12,392 nt of DNA from CAIKZZ01 sp037443765 (lineage in GTDB: Bacteria > Pseudomonadota > Gammaproteobacteria > Steroidobacterales > Steroidobacteraceae): assembly GCA_037443765.1 (NCBI GenBank), contig JBBINS010000085.1, forward strand, positions 1 through 12,392. The letters are read 5' to 3'. This document shows positions 6,225-12,392 of the stretch, in pieces. Both the position numbers and the translations under genes were made by a program. A model generated the notes under the pieces. That model saw only the letters and a program-made list of their open reading frames with translations. It did no database searches and was not told the origin of the DNA. Positions within the stretch are counted from its first letter, which is position 1, and the number at the start of each line of letters is the position of its first letter.

Positions 6225-8291
6225 TCAAGTCTCGGCGTGCCGGTCGAGCAGCGCCTGCTGCGCCGAGAACGGCAGCTCCGAACCGGGCTCCCCGCGCGCG
6301 TAGGTGCCGTCCGGCAGCAGCATCCAGGCGTTGGTGTTGTCGGCGAGCCAGGTCTCGAGGTCGCGCAGGATCCGCTCCTTGAGCTTCGGCCGGTCGACCG
6401 GGAAGGCCACCTCGATGCGCCGGAAGAAGTTGCGTTCCATCCAGTCGGCGCTCGCGCAGTAGAGCTCGTCCGCGCCGTCGTTGCCGAAGTAATAGACGCG
6501 CGAGTGCTCGAGGAACCGGCCCATCACCGAGCGCACGCGGATCCGCTCGGAGACGCCCGGCACGCCGGGCGTCAGCGCGCAGACGCCACGCACGACCAGG
6601 TCGATCTCGACGCCGGCGTTCGACGCCTGGTAGAGCGCCTCGATGATCCGCGGCTCGATCAGCGCGTTCATCTTGGCGATGATCCGCCCCGGCCGTCCGG
6701 CCCGCGCGTGGTCGGCCTCGCGCGCGATCCGGTGCATCAGCGCCTCGTGCAGCGTGAACGGCGACTGCAGCAACTTCCTGAGCTTCGGCGTGCGGGTCAG
6801 GCTGGTCAGCTGCAGGAACAGGTCGTGCAGGTCCTGGCCGATGGCATCGTCGCAGGTGAACAGGCCGTAGTCGGTGTAGGCGCGCGCGGTGCGCGCGTGG
6901 TAGTTGCCGGTGCCGACGTGGCAGTAGCGCTTCAGGTGCCCGTCCTCGCGCCGCACGACCAGGATGAGCTTGGCGTGGGTCTTGTAGCCGACGACGCCGT
7001 ACATGACGTGCGCGCCGGCCTCCTGCAGCCGCGTCGCGAGGCCGATGTTGGCCTCCTCGTCGAAGCGCGCCATCAGCTCGATGATGACCGTGACGTCCTT
7101 GCCGTTCTTGGCGGCCTCGACGAGCGCGTCGACGACCGCCGAGTCGGACCCGGAGCGGTACAGCGTCTGCTTGATCGCGAGCACGTGCGGGTCGCGGGCC
7201 GCGAGCCGCAGGAAGTCCATGATCGGCTGGAACGACTGGAACGGGTGGTGCAGCAGCACGTCCTTCTCGCGCATCGCGGCGAACAGGTCGGCGCCGGCGA
7301 CGAAGCGCCCCGGCAGCCCGGGCGTGAACGGCGGGTACTTGAGGTCCGGCCGGTCGACGAGGTCGTAGACCGCCGCGAGCCGGTTGAGGTTGACCGGCCC
7401 CGGCACCTGGTAGAGGTCGTTTGCCCCGAGCTGGAAGTGCTGCAGCAGGAACTGGGTCAGGTCGGCCGGGCAGTCGTGCGCGGTCTCGAGCCGCACCTCG
7501 TCGCCGTAGCGACGTTCGGCGAGCTCGCCCTCGACCGCGCGACGCAGATCGTCGACTTCCTCCTCGTCGACGAACAAGTCGCTGTTGCGCGTGACGCGAA
7601 ACTGCCAGCAGCCGACGACGCTCATGCCCTCGAACAGCTTGCCGACGAAGCGCTGCACGACGGTGGAGAGGTACACGAGCTTCAGTGGTCCGCCGTCGCC
7701 GTCCGGCACGCGCACGACCCGCGGCAGCGAGCGCGGCACCTGCAGGATCGCGAGGTTCGTGTCGCGGCCGAAGGCGTCGGTGCCCTCGAGCTTGACGATG
7801 AAGTTGAGGCTCTTGTTCTGGATGCGCGGGAACGGCCGCGCCGGATCGAGCCCGAGCGGCGACAGCACCGGCTCGACGTCGCGCTGGAAGTAGCGCTCGA
7901 GCGCCGCCGCGTCGCCGCGCGAGATCTTGTTGGCGCGCAGCAGCTGGATGCCGGCGTCGACGAGCGCCGGCGTCAGCTGGTCGTTGAGGATCCGGTACTG
8001 CTCGGCGACGAGGCCGCGCGCACGCGCGTGGATCGCGGTCAGCTGCTCGGCGATCGAGCGTCCGTCCGGGCCGACGCCGCTCGCGCCGCGCTCGAGCCGT
8101 TCCTTGAGGCCGGCGACGCGGATCTCGAAGAACTCGTCGAGGTTCGACGAGGCGATCGCGAGGAACCGGACCCGCTCGAGGAGCGGCACCGACGCGTCCT
8201 GGGCGAGGTCCACGACGCGCTGATTGAACTCGAGGAACGAGAGCTCGCGGTTGATGTAATAGGCCGGGGCCCGCAGATTGACGTCATCCAT
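6225..8291 (-). CDS. ppk1: Polyphosphate kinase 1
   Basis: Membrane-associated kinase that reversibly moves the ATP gamma-phosphate onto polyphosphate. From the ATG at 8291 the product is 688 residues, the length of E. coli PPK. The N-terminal domain shows YYINRELSFLEFNQRVVDLA and the SSNLDEFFEIRVAGL motif. The two phospholipase-D-like catalytic domains carry the autophosphorylated histidine His439 (GYKTHAKL, E. coli His435) and the second essential histidine His596 (FLEHSRVYYFGNDG, E. coli His592). Arg379 (LYRSG) and Arg409 (MARFDEEANI) correspond to E. coli Arg375 and Arg405. All key residues are intact, so the enzyme should be active. An in-frame ATG at 8324 would add 11 residues lacking family similarity. 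AGGA lies 11 nt upstream of the chosen start. It follows the M23 peptidase gene after 69 nt on the same strand and may be co-transcribed with it. Confidence 0.97.
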   Translation of the reverse strand: MDDVNLRAPAYYINRELSFLEFNQRVVDLAQDASVPLLERVRFLAIASSNLDEFFEIRVAGLKERLERGASGVGPDGRSIAEQLTAIHARARGLVAEQYRILNDQLTPALVDAGIQLLRANKISRGDAAALERYFQRDVEPVLSPLGLDPARPFPRIQNKSLNFIVKLEGTDAFGRDTNLAILQVPRSLPRVVRVPDGDGGPLKLVYLSTVVQRFVGKLFEGMSVVGCWQFRVTRNSDLFVDEEEVDDLRRAVEGELAERRYGDEVRLETAHDCPADLTQFLLQHFQLGANDLYQVPGPVNLNRLAAVYDLVDRPDLKYPPFTPGLPGRFVAGADLFAAMREKDVLLHHPFQSFQPIMDFLRLAARDPHVLAIKQTLYRSGSDSAVVDALVEAAKNGKDVTVIIELMARFDEEANIGLATRLQEAGAHVMYGVVGYKTHAKLILVVRREDGHLKRYCHVGTGNYHARTARAYTDYGLFTCDDAIGQDLHDLFLQLTSLTRTPKLRKLLQSPFTLHEALMHRIAREADHARAGRPGRIIAKMNALIEPRIIEALYQASNAGVEIDLVVRGVCALTPGVPGVSERIRVRSVMGRFLEHSRVYYFGNDGADELYCASADWMERNFFRRIEVAFPVDRPKLKERILRDLETWLADNTNAWMLLPDGTYARGEPGSELPFSAQQALLDRHAET

Positions 8292-8324
8292 GCTCGACAC
8301 CGTCCTGGAGTCCGAACATAGCAT

Positions 8325-8340
8325 GGCGCCGTTCGGCGCC
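8325..8340 (-). other. Hairpin in the M23 peptidase-ppk1 gap
   Basis: GGCGCC pairs with GGCGCC across a 4-nt loop (8331-8334). On the transcribed strand no T-run follows, so it is not a standard intrinsic terminator. It could attenuate read-through from the peptidase gene into ppk1 or protect an mRNA end. Confidence 0.45.
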
Positions 8341-8360
8341 GTGTGACACGCGCCCCGGCC

Positions 8361-9743
8361 TCAGCGCGCGGCGGCGACCACGGCGGAGCGGGTTGCGGCG
8401 TCGAGGCCGGCCAGCTCGGCGCCGGTCTGGGCCTGGAAGTCCGCGCGCAGCGACGGCGAGATCGGCTCCGCCGGCAGCGTCTTGATCGAGGCGGGGTTGC
8501 GGTGCACGCCGCCGACTCGGTACTCGTAGTGCAGGTGCGGCCCGGTCGCGAGCCCGGTCATGCCGACGTAGCCCACGAGCTCGCCCTGCTTGACCCGCTT
8601 GCCGACGAACAGCGACGGCGCGAAGTGCGACAGGTGGCCATAGACGGTCTCGACCCCGCCCGGGTGCGTCACCATGACGACGTTGCCGTAGCCGCCCTGC
8701 GTGCCGCGGAACTCGATCCGGCCATCGCCCGCGGCGCGCACCGGCGTGCCGACCGGCGCCGCGTAGTCGATGCCCTTGTGCGCGCGCATGCGGTTGAGCA
8801 CCGGATGCCAGCGCAGGCCGAAGCCCGAGCTGATGCGCGAGAACTGCACCGGCGCCAGCAGGAAAGCCTTGCGGATGCTCTTGCCCTCGGGCGTGTAGTA
8901 CTCGTGGCGGCCGTCGGGCAGCGTGTAGCGCACCACGCGGTAGACGTGGCCGCTGTTGACGAACTCGGCGGCGACGATCTCGCCGTCCTTCAGGAACTGG
9001 CCGTCGCGCCAGACCTTCTCGAGCACCATCGTGAAGCTGTCGCCCGGCTGCAGTTCCTGCGCGAAGTCGATGTCGTAGCGGAACACCTCGGCGAGCTGCA
9101 GCGCGACCTGGTCGCTGGCGCCGAGGTCGTTGATCGTCTTGAACAGCGACGAGGTGATCCGCCCGTGCAGCGGCGCGACGCGGACCTCGAGGCTGTTCTT
9201 GACGATGTTGGCCGCGAAATCGCCGCCCGGGTCGCGCCGCACGGTCAGCGTGTCGGTGTCGCTGATGCGGCGGGTGAGCGAGGTCAGCTCGCCATTCAGG
9301 CTCCCGAGCTTGACCACGTCGCCCGGCTTCAGGAAATCGAGGCTCTGGCGGATGCCCGGCAGGCTGCGGACTGTCGCGAGGTCCTGCACCGACAGCTGCA
9401 GACGGCGGAAGATCGAGTCGAGCGTGTCGTTGCGACGCACCATGACCTCGACCGCCGACTCGAGCGGCTTGATCGCCGCGGAGGCGGCCGCGGCGAATTC
9501 GCCCCCCGCGCCGGCGGGCGCGGCCGGCGTCGCCGCAGGGCCGGCGTCGTCGTTGGGCGCGGCGGTCGCGGCCGGGCCGGGGGCGGGAGCGACCAGCGAG
9601 GGCCCCATGACCGACAGCCACGCGCTGCCGGCGAGGCACAGTCCGGCGATCGCGCCGATCAGCATGACGCCGAGCGGCCGGCGCCGGGCCGGCGGCACGT
9701 TCGCGCGAGAGGGGTCGTGGATCCCGACGGACGCCTGCGGCAC
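8361..9743 (-). CDS. Murein DD-endopeptidase, M23/LytM family, MepM-like
   Basis: A 460-residue zinc endopeptidase that likely cleaves peptidoglycan cross-links to allow wall expansion. After a short basic N-terminus (RRR at 20-22) there is one membrane segment (about 25-46), then an Ala/Pro linker (50-90). A LysM-like region follows (about 98-147; VRRNDTLDSIFRRL ... LKPGDVVKLG). The M23 domain occupies about 305-425. Zinc and catalytic residues are all present: His322 and Asp326 (HKGIDYAAPVGTP), then His403 and His405 (GPHLHYEY). The intact triad argues for an active hydrolase rather than an EnvC/NlpD-type activator. The start is GTG at 9743, with AAGGA 10 nt upstream; the nearby ATG is out of frame. 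It is divergent from tyrS, matching the M23 peptidase-tyrS pairing I know from Pseudomonas-type genomes. The gene name mepM fits the architecture but is not proven. Confidence 0.93.
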   Translation of the reverse strand: MPQASVGIHDPSRANVPPARRRPLGVMLIGAIAGLCLAGSAWLSVMGPSLVAPAPGPAATAAPNDDAGPAATPAAPAGAGGEFAAAASAAIKPLESAVEVMVRRNDTLDSIFRRLQLSVQDLATVRSLPGIRQSLDFLKPGDVVKLGSLNGELTSLTRRISDTDTLTVRRDPGGDFAANIVKNSLEVRVAPLHGRITSSLFKTINDLGASDQVALQLAEVFRYDIDFAQELQPGDSFTMVLEKVWRDGQFLKDGEIVAAEFVNSGHVYRVVRYTLPDGRHEYYTPEGKSIRKAFLLAPVQFSRISSGFGLRWHPVLNRMRAHKGIDYAAPVGTPVRAAGDGRIEFRGTQGGYGNVVMVTHPGGVETVYGHLSHFAPSLFVGKRVKQGELVGYVGMTGLATGPHLHYEYRVGGVHRNPASIKTLPAEPISPSLRADFQAQTGAELAGLDAATRSAVVAAAR

Positions 9744-9774
9744 TGCACCAACATCCTTACGTTAAACGGCGGAG

Positions 9775-9803
9775 AGGCTACGGACCCGCCCCGGGGGGGT
9801 CAA
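9775..9803 (-). promoter_or_regulatory. Candidate promoter of the M23 peptidase gene
   Basis: Reading leftward, TTGACC (9803-9798) and TAGCCT (9780-9775) are separated by 17 bp. The -35 is close to consensus; the -10 matches TATAAT at only three positions. It lies about 32 nt before the GTG start, and its -35 forms the centre of a perfect inverted repeat. Confidence 0.45.
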
Positions 9804-9810
9804 CCCCCGG
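9791..9810. repeat. GC-rich inverted repeat over the M23 peptidase -35
   Basis: CCGGGGG (9791-9797) and CCCCCGG (9804-9810) are perfect inverted copies around GGTCAA, which is the complement of the TTGACC -35. Binding of a dimeric protein here would block RNA polymerase, so an operator is possible. No regulator can be named. Confidence 0.5.
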
Positions 9811-9893
9811 TCCGGCTGGTAGTTTCCGACGCCCAGAACCGGAAGTCGGCCAACTGGCGCACAACGCAAGGCCGGCCGAGCCCTGCTTCGGAT

Positions 9894-9922
9894 TTGCGCT
9901 CTTGTCGCACCGCACCTAAATT
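9894..9922 (+). promoter_or_regulatory. Sigma70 promoter of tyrS
   Basis: TTGCGC (9894-9899) and TAAATT (9917-9922) are 17 bp apart, 28 nt upstream of the tyrS ATG. They would give a leader of about 20 nt holding a strong Shine-Dalgarno. No attenuator or T-box-like structure is visible. Confidence 0.55.
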
Positions 9923-9950
9923 GGCGCGTCACGCCTCTGGGGAGCGGTTC

Positions 9951-11159
9951 ATGTTGAGTGCGGCCGAGCAGTTGCTGGAGCTGAAGCGCGGGGCGCACGA
10001 GATCCTGCTCGAGGCGGATCTCGTCCGGAAGCTCGCCCGCGGCAAGCCGCTGCGCGTCAAGACCGGCTTCGACCCGACGGCCCCGGACCTGCACCTCGGC
10101 CACACGGTGCTCATCAACAAGATGCGCCAGTTCCAGGTGTTCGGCCACGAGGTCGTGTTCCTGATCGGCGATTTCACCGGGATGATCGGCGACCCGACGG
10201 GCAAGAACGCGACCCGGCCGCGGCTGACGCGCGCCGAGATCGAGGCGAACGCGCGCACCTACCAGGAGCAGATCTTCAAGATCCTGGATCCGGCGAAGAC
10301 GGTCATCGACTTCAATTCGCGCTGGATGTCCGAGCTCGGCGCCGCGGGCCTCGTCGAGCTCGCGGCCCAGTACACCGTGGCCCGGATGCTCGAGCGCGAC
10401 GACTTCAAGAAGCGCTACACCGGCGGCCAGCCGATCGCGATCCACGAGTTCCTCTATCCGCTCGTGCAGGGCTACGACTCGGTGGCGCTCAGGGCCGACG
10501 TCGAGCTCGGCGGCACCGACCAGAAGTTCAACCTGCTGGTCGGCCGCACGCTGCAGGAGAGCTACGGCCAGGAGCCGCAGGTGGTGCTGACGACGCCGCT
10601 GCTCGAGGGCCTCGACGGCGTCAACAAGATGTCGAAGTCGCTCGGCAACTACATCGGCATCCACGAGCCCGCGAACGAGATGTTCGGCAAGCTCATGTCG
10701 ATCAGCGACACGCTGATGTGGCGCTATTTCGAGCTGCTGTCGTTCCGCCCGATCGCCGAGGTCGAGTCGCTGCGGGCCGCCGTGGCGGCCGGCAGGAACC
10801 CGCGCGACGTGAAATTCGAGCTCGGCGTCGAGATCGTCGACCGCTTCCACGGCGCCGGTGCCGGCGCCGCCGCCCGCGACGAGTTCATCGCGCGCTTTCG
10901 CGAGGGCGCGGTGCCGTCCGACGTCCCGGAGCTCGAGATCGCGATCGAGCCCGCCGGCGCCAAGCTCGCGCTGGTGCTCAAGGAGGCGCAGCTCGTCGCC
11001 AGCACCTCGGCGGGCTACCGGATGATCGAGCAGGGCGCGGTGCGCATCGACGGCGAGCGCGTCAGCGACAAGGACGCGACGCTCGCGCCCGGCCCGAGGC
11101 GCCTGCTGCAGGTCGGGAAGCGGGGTTTCGCCGCGGTGACGTTGCGCGCGAAAGGCTGA
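9951..11159 (+). CDS. tyrS: Tyrosyl-tRNA synthetase
   Basis: Class I aminoacyl-tRNA synthetase that charges tRNA-Tyr with tyrosine in the cytoplasm. The 402-residue product has the HIGH-type motif HLGH (48-51, within GFDPTAPDLHLGHTVL), tyrosine-site segments around YPLVQGYDS and GGTDQKFN (about 169-194), and KMSKS (226-230). A C-terminal S4 RNA-binding domain spans about 338-395 (AGYRMIEQGAVRIDGERV). The sequence resembles the TyrZ branch found in the equivalent locus of P. aeruginosa more than E. coli TyrS. The ATG at 9951 is fixed by GGGGAG (9939-9944), 6 nt upstream. The frame stays open far upstream, but that extension overlaps the divergent peptidase gene and has no synthetase similarity. 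No clear terminator follows before the rRNA promoters 36 nt downstream. Confidence 0.97.
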   Translation: MLSAAEQLLELKRGAHEILLEADLVRKLARGKPLRVKTGFDPTAPDLHLGHTVLINKMRQFQVFGHEVVFLIGDFTGMIGDPTGKNATRPRLTRAEIEANARTYQEQIFKILDPAKTVIDFNSRWMSELGAAGLVELAAQYTVARMLERDDFKKRYTGGQPIAIHEFLYPLVQGYDSVALRADVELGGTDQKFNLLVGRTLQESYGQEPQVVLTTPLLEGLDGVNKMSKSLGNYIGIHEPANEMFGKLMSISDTLMWRYFELLSFRPIAEVESLRAAVAAGRNPRDVKFELGVEIVDRFHGAGAGAAARDEFIARFREGAVPSDVPELEIAIEPAGAKLALVLKEAQLVASTSAGYRMIEQGAVRIDGERVSDKDATLAPGPRRLLQVGKRGFAAVTLRAKG

Positions 11160-11195
11160 TTTCCAGCGCTATCGGCTCTTTCGGTGATCCCACGT

Positions 11196-11223
11196 TTGAC
11201 ACCGCCGGACGCGGCGATATACT
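11196..11223 (+). promoter_or_regulatory. rRNA operon promoter P1
   Basis: A perfect -35 TTGACA (11196-11201) and TATACT (11218-11223) are 16 bp apart, followed by a GC-rich discriminator (GCGCGCCCC). The 16-bp spacer and GC discriminator are typical of stringently controlled, growth-rate-regulated rRNA promoters. It lies about 36 nt past the tyrS stop. Confidence 0.8.
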
Positions 11224-11325
11224 GCGCGCCCCCTGACGAGACCGCCTCGGCGGGGGCTCCCGACCGACCCGTCCGCGGCCCTCTGGGCCAAGGGCACCGT
11301 CGGCCGAAATAAGGGAGTTGAGGTG

Positions 11326-11353
11326 TTGACGGACCTGAAAAGCCGTCTATACT
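11326..11353 (+). promoter_or_regulatory. rRNA operon promoter P2
   Basis: TTGACG (11326-11331) and TATACT (11348-11353) are 16 bp apart, followed by the GC-rich AGGCGGC. The design is the same as P1, placed 130 bp downstream, close to the P1-P2 spacing of E. coli rrn operons. It lies about 230 nt before mature 16S. Confidence 0.85.
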
Positions 11354-11396
11354 AGGCGGCTCCACTGGCTAGGCTGCCAAGCAGCGCGCCAGATCT

Positions 11397-11431
11397 CCTT
11401 GAGCCACCGCGCTCAAGGCGTTGTTTAAAAA
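11397..11431 (+). promoter_or_regulatory. rrn leader antitermination site (boxB hairpin and boxA)
   Basis: CCTTGAGC (11397-11404) and GCTCAAGG (11411-11418) form a perfect 8-bp stem with a 6-nt loop. They are followed by TTGTTTAAAAA (11421-11431), which resembles boxA (consensus TGCTCTTTAACA). The order and position match the NusB/S10-dependent rRNA antitermination site of gammaproteobacteria, though the boxA match is imperfect. Confidence 0.65.
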
Positions 11432-11510
11432 TCAGCAGGTAATTTGTGTGGGGACTCGCGTCAAGCGTCATACGGCGCATATGCGAGTTCTAAGTATCCA
11501 AGCAAATAAT

Positions 11511-11535
11511 TCTCGCTGGTACGAAAGCAGCGAGA
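11511..11535 (+). other. Leader hairpin upstream of 16S
   Basis: TCTCGCTG (11511-11518) and CAGCGAGA (11528-11535) form a perfect 8-bp stem with a 9-nt loop, about 50 nt before 16S. It is probably a leader fold or part of the processing structure. The RNase III partner beyond 16S is outside the window. Confidence 0.55.
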
Positions 11536-11584
11536 GTCAGTTGTTCATGGAGCTTGGGACAAGCGTCTTCGAGTTATGAAAATT

Positions 11585-12392
<808 letters not shown>

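Larger units (their letters stand above)
11160..11584 (+). other. rRNA operon promoter and leader region (gene-free)
   Basis: This 425-nt interval between tyrS and 16S holds no credible protein gene or tRNA. It contains P1, P2, the boxB/boxA antitermination elements, a boxC-like GTGTGGGGACTCG (11446-11458), and processing stems. The last ~160 nt are markedly AT-richer than the flanking genes, as expected for an rRNA leader. A palindrome CGCATATGCG lies at 11476-11485. Confidence 0.8.

Noticed and set aside
6237..8321. Nearly gene-length open frame (694 residues) antisense to ppk1.
   Set aside because: High GC makes stop codons rare in the opposite frame. The translation is Arg/Val/Glu/Asp-rich without any domain, while the ppk1 strand matches its family from end to end.
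8343..9950. Long in-frame upstream extension of tyrS giving a 938-residue reading frame.
   Set aside because: It is antisense to the well-supported M23 peptidase gene and shows low-complexity Arg/Ala/Asp-rich sequence. TyrS begins naturally at 9951 behind a strong Shine-Dalgarno and promoter.

Overview
The window is GC-rich chromosomal DNA from a gammaproteobacterium. The evidence is a 16S rRNA gene with proteobacterial signature segments, an ErpA almost superposable on the E. coli protein, and the gene neighbourhood erpA / M23 peptidase / tyrosyl-tRNA synthetase / rRNA operon, which I know from Pseudomonas-type genomes. I cannot name the genus. Third codon positions are overwhelmingly G or C, so long open frames on the wrong strand are common here and were discounted.

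Layout, left to right. Bases 2-3035 hold two tandem paralogous amidase-signature hydrolases; the first is cut by the window edge. The complete second copy carries a twin-arginine-like signal, so both probably act in the periplasm. Bases 3096-4178 encode an old yellow enzyme of the XenA/YqjM class behind its own possible promoter. Next comes erpA (4278-4667), followed 44 nt later by an exopolyphosphatase of the Ppx/GppA family (4712-6214). On the opposite strand, converging on ppx with only 10 bp between stop codons, is polyphosphate kinase 1 (8291-6225). Upstream of ppk on the same strand is an inner-membrane-anchored LytM/M23 murein endopeptidase (9743-8361). A 207-nt divergent promoter region separates it from tyrS (9951-11159).

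The last 1.2 kb is the start of an rRNA operon. It has two sigma70 promoters of the same design 130 bp apart, a leader with a boxB-like hairpin and a boxA-like element, and the first ~808 nt of 16S rRNA, cut by the window end.

Most of this is housekeeping: Fe-S cluster delivery, polyphosphate turnover, cell-wall growth, tyrosine charging and ribosome synthesis. The accessory part is the left third (tandem exported amidases and a flavin ene-reductase). I found no CRISPR, phage, transposon, toxin-antitoxin or defence genes. The points most worth a second look are the amidase duplication, the ppx/ppk pair where Pseudomonas-type loci carry anmK, the XenA-like enzyme with an altered C-terminus, and the inverted repeats sitting on candidate promoters.
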